Assembly (NCBI RefSeq): GCF_012027425.1
Contig: NZ_SNUE01000002.1
Span: 248,001 to 312,000, forward strand
Direction: 5' to 3'
Length of the DNA stretch: 64,000 nucleotides
Source of the DNA: Thermococcus sp. MV5
Lineage (GTDB): Archaea > Methanobacteriota_B > Thermococci > Thermococcales > Thermococcaceae
Below are positions 55,273 to 64,000 of the stretch, piece by piece. Under the pieces are notes generated by a model, which was not told the origin of the DNA, did not search any database, and saw only the letters and a program-made list of their open reading frames with translations. The position numbers were made by a program, and so were the translations under genes. How positions within the stretch are numbered: position 1 is the first letter of the stretch; every line of letters begins with the position of its first letter.

Positions 55273-56166
55273 GTGGAATACTCCCGTGTGGAAAAGATAT
55301 TAGCTAGTTTGTTTGTGCTCTTCCTTCTTATTGCAAGCATAAACTTTCTTAGAGAGCTTGAAAATATCCCTGATAGACCAGATTACAATTATTATCAGGA
55401 AAAATATGGTATAATCCCTCTCCTTGAAAACCAAAGTCGTTTAATGGGATTAAATAGAGAGCTCTTTCAAGATTATCAAAAAGCAAAAGATGCCCTAACT
55501 GAGGCAGAGAGGGTTTATCTCTTTAAGAGAGAGGAATATAGAGTAGCACTCGAAAACGGAAACGTTACAGAAGAACTCAAAAATGAATATGTGAAAGCCA
55601 AGGAGGAATACGAAAAAGCATACTTCCAATATCTCGGAACTAAAAGTGCCTATGAAAAAATCCACACACAATTAGAGGAACTCAACTCGAAAATTCAAGA
55701 ACTGTCAAAAAGAGCAAATGATGAGTACAATAGGGCCTATCAAACATATAGACTCAAAGTTCTAGCGTTAAAACTTTTATTTGCCCTTCCAATCTTTATA
55801 CTCTCCTTCCTTCTCTTAAAAAGGTACAAAAACATATATACACTTTCCATGATAAGCTATTCCTCATTACTACTCATCTACCTTCTCCTTTCAGTTATAT
55901 GGAATACTATCCAAATTATAGGTCTGAGTCTCTTTGGCGCCTTTGCAACTTTGTTAGCCCTCTATTACATAAGAAGGGAATACTTCAAGCCCGAGAGAGT
56001 TTACAAACGAAGGATAGGCCAGAATAAGTGCTATAACTGTGGCTTCCCTATAAAGGAGGATTACCTTCATTGCCCCAACTGTGGGGCCCCATTAAAAGAA
56101 AAATGTGAACATTGTGGAGCTCTAAAACCTATTCACCTTCAATTCTGCCCATATTGCGGACAATAG
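55273..56166 (+). CDS. Membrane protein with coiled coil and double zinc ribbon
   Basis: The 297-residue protein has an N-terminal helix (about 10-25), a long charged coiled coil (about 60-160, with many K/E residues), two or three membrane helices (about 170-230) and a C-terminal double zinc ribbon (C-Y-N-C-G, C-P-N-C-G, C-E-H-C-G, C-P-Y-C-G near 255-296). The arrangement suggests an envelope- or membrane-tethered adaptor. The start is GTG after AGGTGTAGACAA. Its end overlaps the convergent GTPase gene by 38 bp. Function is unknown. Confidence 0.75.
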   Translation: MEYSRVEKILASLFVLFLLIASINFLRELENIPDRPDYNYYQEKYGIIPLLENQSRLMGLNRELFQDYQKAKDALTEAERVYLFKREEYRVALENGNVTEELKNEYVKAKEEYEKAYFQYLGTKSAYEKIHTQLEELNSKIQELSKRANDEYNRAYQTYRLKVLALKLLFALPIFILSFLLLKRYKNIYTLSMISYSSLLLIYLLLSVIWNTIQIIGLSLFGAFATLLALYYIRREYFKPERVYKRRIGQNKCYNCGFPIKEDYLHCPNCGAPLKEKCEHCGALKPIHLQFCPYCGQ

Positions 56167-57184
56167 CCTCCATCTCTGGTTTTATTATTTTTATAACTCT
56201 TTTTTTAAGTTCCTCTATTCCTAAACCGTTCTCAGCTGCAATCCGTAAAGGTTCAACACCCCTCTCTCTTAAAAACTCCTCTACCTCTCTTATCTTATCC
56301 TCATTGGCGATGTCTGTCTTATTCAACACAACTATAAACGGAAAATCCCCAAATTCTTTGTAAACCTCCTCAAAAAGATGCATTTGTTCTTCAATTGGGT
56401 ATCCACAGTACTCACTTGGATCAAAGATGTAGATTACCAATTTGCCGAGGTGCTTTAATGCTAGGATAGCTTGTCTTTCAATTTCGTTTCTCTCACTTAA
56501 CGGTCTATCCAAAAGACCAGGTGTGTCTATAACCTGATATCTAAGCCAGTGTTCCTCGAACTGCCCAACATTTATTCCCTTAGTGGTAAATGGATAAGTC
56601 GCAATCTCCGGTTTCGCATTTGTAAGCCTCCTTAACAATGTGGATTTTCCTACGTTTGGATGACCTGCTATGACTATAGTAGGAAGATCAAGATCAATCA
56701 CTGGCATGTCTTTTAGAACGTCTCTGGCCTTGTTTAGATATTCCAGATTATCGTTAATGTCTTTTAAAATACTTGCAACCCTTCCGTAGAACTCCCTTCT
56801 TAATTGAGCAATTTCCTTAGGGTCTCTAGAATACCTCACTTTCTCTACGTATCTCTCTTCAAGAGCCCGAATGGTCTTCACAGCCCAATTTATTGACGCT
56901 AGTGCTTTATGAAACATCCTTTTATCTACAAGAGTATCCAAAAGCTCCTGGTAAAATAATGGAAGGGTCGAAACTCCAGGTGTTCTATTTAGAACCTTCC
57001 TAAGATTATCTCTAATAACATTTGAAACGGTCCTTATTCTAAGCTCTTCTCTCTGCCTTGCTTTACTTACTATATTTCCTCTGGGAGTAAAAGCAGATGC
57101 AGCCTTCTCAGCGCGCCTAAATGCTTTGTTAATGATCTCATCCGCCAGAAGGATAGTAGGCATTTTTTCAAATGGATTCTTCAT
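56129..57184 (-). CDS. NOG1-type GTPase
   Basis: This 351-residue GTPase has an N-terminal helical NOG1 domain (about 1-160) and a G domain: G-H-P-N-V-G-K-S-T near 173-181 (P-loop), D-T-P-G-L-L-D-R-P near 217, N-K-T-D near 290. Nucleolar NOG1 relatives act in large-subunit maturation, so this archaeal protein likely helps assemble the ribosome. ATG follows GGTGAGAGGAT. It is the last intact gene of a minus-strand row after TldE/TldD. Confidence 0.92.
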   Translation of the reverse strand: MKNPFEKMPTILLADEIINKAFRRAEKAASAFTPRGNIVSKARQREELRIRTVSNVIRDNLRKVLNRTPGVSTLPLFYQELLDTLVDKRMFHKALASINWAVKTIRALEERYVEKVRYSRDPKEIAQLRREFYGRVASILKDINDNLEYLNKARDVLKDMPVIDLDLPTIVIAGHPNVGKSTLLRRLTNAKPEIATYPFTTKGINVGQFEEHWLRYQVIDTPGLLDRPLSERNEIERQAILALKHLGKLVIYIFDPSEYCGYPIEEQMHLFEEVYKEFGDFPFIVVLNKTDIANEDKIREVEEFLRERGVEPLRIAAENGLGIEELKKRVIKIIKPEMEAIVRNMGRIEGE

Positions 57185-57288
57185 ATCCTCTCACCTTTTT
57201 CTATTTTCTCGCCGTTAGTGAGTTTCTCAAGGGGTTTTTAAAGATGTTGATGAAACTGCCTTTTATAAGACTCCAAAAATGAAGAAAT

Positions 57289-57402
57289 TTAAAGTCTCCT
57301 CAGTATCTTTGGAACCTTCTGTGGTTCAAGAATAGTCTCCACAATATAGCCTTTTTCCACCAATATCTCGTTAAAAAGTTCTCTCCTTTCCCATCCATCC
57401 AA
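57289..57402 (-). pseudogene. 37-codon orphan frame next to an IS-end-like hairpin (gene remnant or mini-gene)
   Basis: The frame reads from TTG: D-G-W-E-R-R-E-L-F-N-E-I-L-V-E-K-G-Y-I-V-E-T-I-L-E-P-Q-K-V-P-K-I-L-R-R-L-stop. It looks like well-folded protein sequence with sensible codon use. It is cut by the hairpin at 57414 immediately upstream, so it may be the C-terminal rest of a longer gene. GGAGGAGG stands five bases before the TTG, so translation is possible. I do not recognise the family. The rest of the 57185-57478 gap has nothing further. Confidence 0.4.
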
Positions 57403-57413
57403 GCTAACCTCCT

Positions 57414-57433
57414 CCCCGCCCTAAAGGGCGAGG
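57414..57433 (-). repeat. GC-rich hairpin resembling an IS200/IS605-type right end (relic)
   Basis: On the minus strand GCCTCGCCC-TTTA-GGGCGGGGAGG forms a stem around a TTTA loop, the common look of the right end of archaeal TnpB elements. No transposase is present. The same loop and flanks occur in the weaker hairpin at 23521-23540. Rho-like or terminator function is an alternative reading. Confidence 0.5.
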
Positions 57434-57478
57434 CTTAAGAAAAAGCCATACATAAAAGAATTAAAGGGATAAAATATC

Positions 57479-58801
57479 CTACTTTCCTGCTATTCTAACG
57501 TTTTCAAAGGCTACTGATGGCACAACCATGCTTCCACCAAAGGGGAGAACTTTTTGTTCTTTACTTATCGCATAGATGCTCGGTAATAGTTCGTAAATAT
57601 TGCCACTCATCATAAAGACTGTAGACCCTTTTATCTCCCCATCTTCAATGAGGAATGCTGGATTTGCCACCACTGCAAAGTTTCCATTATCTGGGTTGCT
57701 CGAATGAGCTCCTTGGAAACTGTCCACAAGATATCCATGCTTTATTTCACTGATTATATCTCCAATCTCTCGTTTCCCATTTTCAATCACTACATTGTGA
57801 AAACCTATTCCTATTCCCCCAGTTGAAAAGTTCCTTTTTCCATTCCCTGTGCTTTCCACTTCTTTGACATTTGCCCAATAGTTATCCCAGATAAAACCCT
57901 TAAAGACGCCTTTCTCTACAAGAATATTCTTTCTCGTTGGTGTTCCTTCATCATCTGCTATTATAGGATTTATACTAAGTTCATGCAAGGGATCATCGTA
58001 TACGTTTAAAAGATCACTCGAGATCGTTTCTTCAAGTTTATTCATCAGTGGGGTAGTTCCTTTCATGAGCTTCTCCCCACTAAAGGCTGGAAAGAAAGCA
58101 TAATTCAAGAGACTTGAGAGGGCCCAAGGCTGCAAAATAACTTTTGCTTCTTCTGTCTTACTTCTTTCAACGTTAAATGCCCATTTGACCTTTTGAACTG
58201 CACTTTTCACAACACTTCCTACATCGAGATTAAGAGAAAGCTTTGCATCGAAGTCAAAAATTCCAGGAGTTACTTTTCCTTCTTTCATTCCCACGAGTTC
58301 AATATAAAAGAACGCCCCGCCACCTTCTTGCAACACATTGATACCATTGGAATTCATTATCAAGCTTTCTCTCCATTCAGCGCCTCCTCCTCCGCCTGCA
58401 ACCACTACTCCTTCTTCCTGCAAAGCCTGATCTATACCCTCCTTGGCCAGTTCAACGAAGTAATCAGGGGATATTTCCTTAATTTCTTTATCCATTTTTC
58501 TTCGATTCCTGTATTTTCCTGGAAGTGGGAGAGAAACCCATTTTTCATCAGGTTTATTAAGCCTGGACATCTTGTATGCTCTCTCTATTGCATCTCTGAG
58601 CATTCTTTTATCATCAGTATCAACTATCGAAACTCCAAGCCTTTTGTCCTTCAGACCTCTAATTATAGTAACCACTCTTTCTCTAAGGGCCGAAGTAGAA
58701 ACTTCATTAAGCTCAATATTTACACTTGCATCTCTAGTTCTATAAATGGCAATTTCAAGTTCATCAAAAAACTTTTCCCCGTATTTGATCAATTCTTCCA
58801 T
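57479..58801 (-). CDS. tldE: TldE/PmbA-type metalloprotease subunit
   Basis: The 440-residue protein is the non-metal-binding partner of TldD: G-G-G-G-G-A-E-W-R near 134-142, D-D-E-G-T-P-T near 293-299, and the C-terminal G-G-S-M-V-V-P-S-V region. TldD/TldE complexes cleave peptides, including microcin and CcdA in bacteria. It has no HExxxH motif. The ATG three codons inside the listed frame's GTG was chosen, following GGGTGATGAAA. The reading frames of TldD and TldE nearly touch. Confidence 0.92.
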   Translation of the reverse strand: MEELIKYGEKFFDELEIAIYRTRDASVNIELNEVSTSALRERVVTIIRGLKDKRLGVSIVDTDDKRMLRDAIERAYKMSRLNKPDEKWVSLPLPGKYRNRRKMDKEIKEISPDYFVELAKEGIDQALQEEGVVVAGGGGGAEWRESLIMNSNGINVLQEGGGAFFYIELVGMKEGKVTPGIFDFDAKLSLNLDVGSVVKSAVQKVKWAFNVERSKTEEAKVILQPWALSSLLNYAFFPAFSGEKLMKGTTPLMNKLEETISSDLLNVYDDPLHELSINPIIADDEGTPTRKNILVEKGVFKGFIWDNYWANVKEVESTGNGKRNFSTGGIGIGFHNVVIENGKREIGDIISEIKHGYLVDSFQGAHSSNPDNGNFAVVANPAFLIEDGEIKGSTVFMMSGNIYELLPSIYAISKEQKVLPFGGSMVVPSVAFENVRIAGK

Positions 58802-58806
58802 TTTCA

Positions 58807-60177
58807 TCACCCAATTATTATTCCCCCATCAAAGCGCATATGAGGCCCACCAGAACTTACAAAAGCTGCTTGTCCTTTCCCACATCTTCCCATTTCAAGG
58901 CCAAAATCTCTCCCTACGGCGCTTATTTTCTTCAAAGCTTCAATTGCAATTCCACTAATGGATGTATCCCTAATTGGTTTTATTATTTCTCCATTTTCTA
59001 TTACATAGCCTTCTTGAATTCCTACTTGGAATGCTGAATTAAGCTGAGCTTGACCTCCCCTGAAGTCTACAACGTAATAACCAAACTTAATATCCTCTAT
59101 CATTTCTTCAAAATTCCAGTCTCCTGGCTCAAAAATAGTATTCCGCATCCTTATTATTGGCGGGTAAGTATAGTTTTCGGCTCTTGCGTGACCATTTGGT
59201 TCCATACCCCATTTGTGGGCATATTCCCTGTTTAACATTATCTGCCTGAGTACACCATTTTCAATGATATGAATGTCCGTTACAGGGACTCCTTCATCAT
59301 CATACTTATCGTTTCCAAAACCGCCTTCAACTATACGCTCACTCATTGTGACGTATTCTGGAGCAACCTCTTTTCCAAGAAGATCCTTGAATGGAGAATT
59401 TATTGTCAAATCCGCCTCAGCTAAGTGGCCCAGAGCTTCATGAGCTATAAGACCTACAATTATTGGACCAGCAAGTATTGGGAATTCTCCTCTCTTAGGT
59501 GCAATCCCTTGCAACTGGGCATGAACCTTTCTAATAACTCTTTTTGCAACATCTTCATTTGATTCTTTCTCCTTGAAGAGCTCCCATCCATAATCCACGG
59601 CCCCTACTTCGTCCCTGGCTGCTGCTAGTCTTTCTCCTTCTTTACCCGTAGCCCATACGTACTGCCATACATAGTTTAATTCCCATTTTATTTTAGTCCC
59701 CTCATTTGTGAGAAGAACCTTTTCCCCACTTGCATCCTCATACCTAAGCCATGTAGATTTAATAGTACTATCAGCTTTAAGGAGAGACTCAAGTTCAGCT
59801 AATCTTTCAACTTTTTCTTCTATGGAAACTTCTTTTGGCTTTATTTTCATCTTACTCCTTACAATATCTTCATAGGCCTTAACTTCTGCAAGTTGGATTT
59901 TTTCTTTCTTTGCTTTTGCTGTGGCCCTAGCAAGCTTGTATGCATTCTCTATAGCCATACCAATCCTGTCAAGCCTATCTGTAGAAGCAAACCCCCAGGC
60001 CCCATCTGCAAGAACTCTTACAGCAATGCCTATTTGGTTCTTTCCAGCAAAAGTTGTAAAAGTACCATCCTTAAGCTCAAGGGTATTTTTGTTTATGTTC
60101 TCATATCGTATCTCTAGGTATTCTGGCTTAAATCTCTCAAGAGCCAATTCAAGAGCTTTTTCAAGTCTATCTTCCAT
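58807..60177 (-). CDS. tldD: TldD metalloprotease
   Basis: The 456-residue protein has the zinc-binding HExxxH motif as H246-E247-A-L-G-H251, followed by L-A-E-A-D. D-D-E-G-V-P-V-T-D near 306-314 and R-M-R-N-T near 357 are further TldD hallmarks. It is the catalytic partner of TldE, processing short peptides in the cytoplasm. ATG follows GGGTGATATGCA. A TTTTATAC box about 55 bp upstream on the minus strand could be its promoter. Confidence 0.94.
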   Translation of the reverse strand: MEDRLEKALELALERFKPEYLEIRYENINKNTLELKDGTFTTFAGKNQIGIAVRVLADGAWGFASTDRLDRIGMAIENAYKLARATAKAKKEKIQLAEVKAYEDIVRSKMKIKPKEVSIEEKVERLAELESLLKADSTIKSTWLRYEDASGEKVLLTNEGTKIKWELNYVWQYVWATGKEGERLAAARDEVGAVDYGWELFKEKESNEDVAKRVIRKVHAQLQGIAPKRGEFPILAGPIIVGLIAHEALGHLAEADLTINSPFKDLLGKEVAPEYVTMSERIVEGGFGNDKYDDEGVPVTDIHIIENGVLRQIMLNREYAHKWGMEPNGHARAENYTYPPIIRMRNTIFEPGDWNFEEMIEDIKFGYYVVDFRGGQAQLNSAFQVGIQEGYVIENGEIIKPIRDTSISGIAIEALKKISAVGRDFGLEMGRCGKGQAAFVSSGGPHMRFDGGIIIG

Positions 60178-60287
60178 TGCATATCACCCATAATCTAAAG
60201 GTTTAGATAATCATTTGAATTAAATACCACAAGTATAAAAGTATTTCCTTGGTCGGCAGTGAACACGATAGAACAATAAAAAGAGAA

Positions 60288-60297
60288 AAAGTATAAA
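60288..60297 (+). promoter_or_regulatory. TATA-like box for the PfkB kinase gene
   Basis: AAGTATAAAT lies about 40 bp upstream of the kinase start. It is preceded by GAGAAAA as a weak BRE. The opposite strand of this gap carries the tldD promoter. Confidence 0.45.
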
Positions 60298-60334
60298 TCT
60301 CCTGACCCTATAAGAGAACAGTGGAGGTGGAAGG

Positions 60335-61213
60335 ATGTTTGATGTAATTGCAATAGGCAATCTTAACTATGATATCACGCTTTTAGTTGAAAGATTCCCA
60401 GAATTTCATGAAAAAATCATAGCTAAAGGTGCTCATTTTGGATTGGGAGGGGCTGCCGGCAATACTGCTTCTTGGCTTGCCCAAATGGGACTTAAAGTGG
60501 GATTTATTGGTGCAGTTGGAAATGATGAGATCGGAGAGGCCCATATAAACTACTTTAAGAAAGTAGGTGTCGACGTTAACGGAATCAAAGTTATAGAGGA
60601 GCACTCTGGAATAGCAATATCCATGATAAAAGGCGAAGATAAAAGGATAGTAAAGCACTTAGGAGCAAATGCTTATCGAGAGGTAGACTTTAGATATTTA
60701 TCAAAAGCAAAATACATTCACATGTCTTCAAATCCAAAGAAACTTATAGAAAAAGTTGTTGAATTTGCTTGCGAGAGAAACATTCCTGTTTTTCTGGACA
60801 TTGGAGAGGCAGAAGTCCCTAAGCCTATAGAGAATAAGATAACGTACCTCCTAATGAATGAAGATGAGTTCAAACGTAAATATGGAAGCTTGAAAAATAT
60901 CCATATTGTGAATACCAAAAATTTAATAATTACCCTAAACGGTGGGGGAGCATTAATCAGGAATGAGAGTGGAGAAGTTTTTAAAGTCAAAGGGTTAAGC
61001 GCCGAGGTCATTGACTCTACCGGAGCAGGGGATGCCTTTGATGCTGGATTCATTTATGGAGTGGTTAATGGATGGAAATTAAAAGATGCAGCAACTTTAG
61101 GAACTTTTTTAGCATATCTGACAGTTCAAAAGATTGGAGCCAGAACTGCCATAATACCTCTAGAGGAAATTAAAAAGAACGCCAAAAAACTTAATATAGA
61201 ACTTCCCTTTTAA
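60335..61213 (+). CDS. PfkB-family carbohydrate/nucleoside kinase
   Basis: The 292-residue kinase has the N-terminal G-N-L-N-Y-D near 7-12, G-G-A-A-G-N-T-A near 38-45, V-G-A-V-G-N-D near 58-66 and the C-terminal anion-hole signature [13 protein letters not shown] near 227-239. It phosphorylates a sugar or nucleoside. Thermococcales members include an ADP-dependent ribose-1-phosphate kinase, but the phosphate donor and substrate here are not clear. ATG follows GAGGTGGAAGG. It overlaps the ABC operon end by four bases, convergently. Confidence 0.88.
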   Translation: MFDVIAIGNLNYDITLLVERFPEFHEKIIAKGAHFGLGGAAGNTASWLAQMGLKVGFIGAVGNDEIGEAHINYFKKVGVDVNGIKVIEEHSGIAISMIKGEDKRIVKHLGANAYREVDFRYLSKAKYIHMSSNPKKLIEKVVEFACERNIPVFLDIGEAEVPKPIENKITYLLMNEDEFKRKYGSLKNIHIVNTKNLIITLNGGGALIRNESGEVFKVKGLSAEVIDSTGAGDAFDAGFIYGVVNGWKLKDAATLGTFLAYLTVQKIGARTAIIPLEEIKKNAKKLNIELPF

Positions 61214-62031
61214 TAACTTTTCAATCCCACTATTCTGGCTTGTCTTTCACTCCATTTATAAATTAAGTATCCCACAATTGCATATGCCCCTGAAAGAACT
61301 ACAAGATATGAGATCTCACTTATCGAATTGGCATAACCATATGCAACAATCTTTCTAACAGCCTCACTTGTTGGAGCATAAGGAAGAATTTTTGCTAAGA
61401 TTTGAAGTCCCTTTGGAAGTATAGAAACAGGATACATGGCACCACTTAAAGCAAACACCAACATTTCAAGTATTGTGATAAATGGGCCTGGATCTTTTAA
61501 GTAAAGTACTATCCCAGCGGCGGTCATTCCCAATCCTATCATACCAACTGCACCTACTAAAAGAAATGGAATGGCCTTTAAGAAGTTTAAAAAGTCAAAT
61601 CGAATGTTAAAAAGCAAGGTAAAAATTGGAATGTAAATACTCATGTACAAAAAAGACAAGAAAATTCTAGTAAGAACATTACCCACAAAGAATGTTATTC
61701 TTCTCATGGGAGCAGCAAATGAATATTCAAGCGTGCCCGCATATAACTCCTCCACAATACTCCATACAAACCCACTTAAAAACGTGAGCCCAAACCCAAG
61801 AACCATGAAACCGAGTACCGCAAAAGTCACGTAATCTGCATACCCTGTAAGCCGTTGAAGTGCTGGAGAGTTTCTCTCTCCGGTTAATCCAATCCCTATT
61901 AACAAGGCTTGGCCTACAAAAAAGAAACCAAACATCATATCACTTATTAACCAGAGTTTATAGCTTATGAAAATACGCCAATTTTTCACTGCAACCCCAT
62001 ATAAAGCTTTAAGCTCACTAGTAACCCCCAT
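61210..62031 (-). CDS. ABC-2 type transporter permease (second)
   Basis: The 273-residue protein has six hydrophobic helices and a pattern of ABC-2 permeases ([19 protein letters not shown] near residue 90, [10 protein letters not shown] near 195). It pairs with the permease at 62018-62821 and the ATPase at 62818-63783 to form an exporter. Overlapping reading frames show translational coupling. The exported substrate (drug, lipid or polysaccharide) is unknown. Confidence 0.85.
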   Translation of the reverse strand: MGVTSELKALYGVAVKNWRIFISYKLWLISDMMFGFFFVGQALLIGIGLTGERNSPALQRLTGYADYVTFAVLGFMVLGFGLTFLSGFVWSIVEELYAGTLEYSFAAPMRRITFFVGNVLTRIFLSFLYMSIYIPIFTLLFNIRFDFLNFLKAIPFLLVGAVGMIGLGMTAAGIVLYLKDPGPFITILEMLVFALSGAMYPVSILPKGLQILAKILPYAPTSEAVRKIVAYGYANSISEISYLVVLSGAYAIVGYLIYKWSERQARIVGLKSY

Positions 62032-62821
62032 ACCCAATCACCCTAGTGATCTTTTCGGCCCACTTGAAAAGAGCGTAACCAATTCCCCAATATAAGGGTA
62101 TTAAAAAGAAAAGCCACTTGATCTCTCCTAAAAGCTCACTATAACTCATTCCAACAAAAAGGGCCCTTATTATATACGCAGCGTGAGTTAGCGGAAAAAT
62201 CTTGGAAAAAGCTATCATGGCTTTTGGCATCACACTTAACGGAAAGAAAACCCCCGAAAAGAAAAGCATAGCGAATTCAAATATCTGAGCAAAGGGGCCT
62301 ATGTTTTTCAACATCATAACTAAACCTGCAAATACAAAACCAAATCCCAAAAACGCAACCAATGAAGCAAAGATAATTGGAAGAGACTTTAAAATAACCG
62401 AAAATGTAAGAGGGATGTCAAATATCACTATTCCGATTGCAAATACTACTCCCATAAGGACTGAATCCATAAGCAACCAACTCATGGCTAAACTAGACAA
62501 TAATTCCACAATTTTTGCTGGTGAAAGAATATTCGTTTCAAAAGTTCCCCTTTGAAGTTCTCTCCTCACCCCCCAAACATAAGCCTCCATCGGAGATACT
62601 GAAACCCACCATAGCACATATCCTATTAAAGCATATGTGGGGTAATCCCCCATGCCCGTAGAAACCTCCAATAAAGCAGAATACCTTCCTCCAAGGATCG
62701 CCTGACCAAAAAATACAAACTGTAAAAGGAAGACTAGCCCAACTAATACAGAACTTATAACTCGAAGGGGGTATCTAAAAAACATTCTGAACTCCTTTTC
62801 AATAACTGCGGAGAGTATCAA
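62018..62821 (-). CDS. ABC-2 type transporter permease (first)
   Basis: The 267-residue, six-helix permease contains E-A-Y-V-W-G-V-R-R-E-L-Q-R-G-T-F-E-T-N near 79-97, the ABC-2 loop, and F-F-S-G-V-F-F-P-L-S-V-M-P near 188. It starts with TTG, overlapping the ATPase stop by four bases, so the three genes are one operon. Confidence 0.85.
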   Translation of the reverse strand: MILSAVIEKEFRMFFRYPLRVISSVLVGLVFLLQFVFFGQAILGGRYSALLEVSTGMGDYPTYALIGYVLWWVSVSPMEAYVWGVRRELQRGTFETNILSPAKIVELLSSLAMSWLLMDSVLMGVVFAIGIVIFDIPLTFSVILKSLPIIFASLVAFLGFGFVFAGLVMMLKNIGPFAQIFEFAMLFFSGVFFPLSVMPKAMIAFSKIFPLTHAAYIIRALFVGMSYSELLGEIKWLFFLIPLYWGIGYALFKWAEKITRVIGYGGY

Positions 62822-63783
62822 TCCCTCAACCCCCTTCCTGTAAGTTTTATGAACACATCTTCAAGAGTGGGCTCCTTTTGCTCAACGCTTATTATCTTCG
62901 CACCCTTTTTCACAAGCCACTCAACGAGTTTCGGCAAATCTTCTTCATCTACTGTTCCTCTAAGGACTGCAATATCTCTTTCTATATCCCTCTCGATAAT
63001 TGCCAATCTCCAAGGAATTTCATTAGGTATCTTACCCTTAAGACGTATTTCAACTGCATCTTCAGCTTTAACTAATTTTTTAAGACCGTCTGGTGTGTCA
63101 AGAGCTATTATTCTCCCATGGTCTATTATGGCAATCCTATCACAAAGTTGCTCTGCTTCAGCCATGTAATGAGTCGTTAAAAGAACGGTCTTCCTCTCCT
63201 CATTAACGAGTTTTCTCACAAATTCTCTGACAAATATTGAACTTTGAACATCTAAACCTAGGGTAGGTTCATCTAGAAAAAGTACCTCTGGATCATTTAT
63301 CAGGGCCTTTGCTATTGCTAGGCGCTGTTTCATTCCGCGCGAGTAGTTCATTACCAAGTCATTTCGTCTCTCCCACAACCCAACAAACCTAAGAAGTTTT
63401 TCAATCCTTTCTTTCTCCTCTCTTTTTGGCACATAATAAATCCTTGCGAAATATTTGAGATTTTCATAACCACTCAAACGCCAGTAAAGGGTTCTTTCTC
63501 CTTCTGCAACAAGGTTTATTCTCTTTCTAATTTCCCTAGCGTCTTTTTTTAAGTCATAACCTAAGATCTTCGCATTACCCTCTGTTGGCTCTAAAAGAGT
63601 GGTGAGAATTTTTATTGTGGTCGTCTTTCCTGCCCCATTAGGACCAAGAAGACCAAAGAGCTCACTTTTTTTAACCTTGAAACTAATTCCTCTAACTGCT
63701 TCAACCCATTCCACTTTCCTAAACGGAAGAGGGATCTTTTTAGGATAGCGTTTTTTTAAGTTGCTGACTTCAATAGCATGCAT
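62818..63783 (-). CDS. ABC-2 type transporter ATPase
   Basis: The 321-residue nucleotide-binding protein has Walker A G-P-N-G-A-G-K-T-T near 47-55, the signature N-Y-S-R-G-M-K-Q-R near 148-156, Walker B V-L-F-L-D-E-P-T-L-G-L near 170 and the H-loop T-T-H-Y-M near 207. A C-terminal domain follows. It powers the two permeases downstream. ATG lies after GGGAAGTGCC. Confidence 0.93.
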   Translation of the reverse strand: MHAIEVSNLKKRYPKKIPLPFRKVEWVEAVRGISFKVKKSELFGLLGPNGAGKTTTIKILTTLLEPTEGNAKILGYDLKKDAREIRKRINLVAEGERTLYWRLSGYENLKYFARIYYVPKREEKERIEKLLRFVGLWERRNDLVMNYSRGMKQRLAIAKALINDPEVLFLDEPTLGLDVQSSIFVREFVRKLVNEERKTVLLTTHYMAEAEQLCDRIAIIDHGRIIALDTPDGLKKLVKAEDAVEIRLKGKIPNEIPWRLAIIERDIERDIAVLRGTVDEEDLPKLVEWLVKKGAKIISVEQKEPTLEDVFIKLTGRGLRD

Positions 63784-63929
63784 GGCACTTCCCTAGATTA
63801 TTCATAACAAAGGAGCATAAATAAAGATAATGGTTCTCATCAGGCAAAGGCTTAAAAATAGTAAAAAGATAAACAGTAAAAAGAACCATAAGTACCCAAA
63901 ACCCCGAGGATATCATGGAGGTGGCTTAA

Positions 63930-64000
63930 TTGGAAATCACAATCGAAAAGTTTAAGCCCAAAGTTACTAGACCATTCAAAAGGAAAAACGAGTATTGGGT
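63930..64000 (+). CDS. Start of an unidentified gene (truncated by window edge)
   Basis: A frame begins TTG-GAA-ATC and reads E-I-T-I-E-K-F-K-P-K-V-T-R-P-F-K-R-K-N-E-Y-W-V. GGAGGTGGC lies seven bases before it, which supports the TTG start. The fragment is too short to identify. The 63784-63929 gap also has a TTAAAAAT-type TATA box and no other gene. Confidence 0.5.
   Translation, partial: MEITIEKFKPKVTRPFKRKNEYW

Noticed and set aside
57185-57288. A C/D-box small RNA suggested by TTGATGAAA
   Set aside because: The C-box-like sequence lacks a matching CTGA D box at a fitting distance.

Overview
This window comes from a hyperthermophilic archaeon of the order Thermococcales. The evidence is a 14-gene membrane-bound hydrogenase (Mbh) operon with SurR-type operators, a Tk-subtilisin-type protease, archaeal exosome, KEOPS, prefoldin and RNase P genes, archaeal TATA boxes, and strong GGAGGTG ribosome binding sites. 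The sequence is AT-rich by eye, which would fit the Thermococcus litoralis/sibiricus part of the group, but the species is not assigned.

Region 1 (1-17.6 kb) holds the 3' end of a glyoxylate/hydroxyacid reductase gene, a DUF72 gene, and two complete head-to-tail 14-gene Mbh-type complexes on the minus strand. The upstream one (9316-17571) is the classical mbhA-N by the sequence of its large subunit. The downstream one (1014-9036) has the same gene order but is clearly divergent, and no formate or CO dehydrogenase gene lies next to it. Each has an Mrp-type Na+/H+ antiporter module (A-H), a linker subunit (I) and a [NiFe]-hydrogenase module (J-N). Both large subunits keep all four nickel-binding cysteines. 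Both promoters carry an exact GTTn3AACn5GTT SurR motif just upstream of a TATA-like box. The ferredoxin-like subunit MbhN of the classical operon carries two extra [4Fe-4S] motifs.

Region 2 (17.7-31.8 kb) is a mixed accessory and metabolic segment. It contains a TRAM protein, a UppP-like phosphatase with a sugar-1-phosphate nucleotidylyltransferase and a DUF835 membrane protein, a CBS-domain protein with an apparent ribosome-hibernation-factor-like C-terminus, a secreted subtilisin, a decayed cbiM gene, alpha-glucan phosphorylase, UMP kinase, a CoA-disulfide reductase/NADH oxidase-type flavoprotein, and an NSS-family symporter with a tiny MetS-like partner. Several palindromes and three hairpins resembling the right ends of IS200/IS605-type elements mark past rearrangement.

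Region 3 (31.8-60.2 kb) is mostly core information processing. It holds a TrmA/RlmD-type RNA methyltransferase, an aminotransferase, KEOPS subunits Cgi121 and Pcc1, a ribbon-helix-helix/ftsZ pair, a RibL/PUA/DUF4443/RNA-ligase operon, and the large archaeal operon psmA-sbds-rrp4-rrp41-rrp42-rpl37ae-rpoP-brix-pcc1-pfdB-DUF3194-DHH with its downstream genes. It also holds RNase P Pop5, tRNA-Val(UAC), CTP synthase, S8e, a NOG1-type GTPase and the TldD/TldE pair.

Region 4 (60.3-64 kb) has a PfkB-family sugar kinase, a three-gene ABC-2 exporter operon and the first codons of a further gene.
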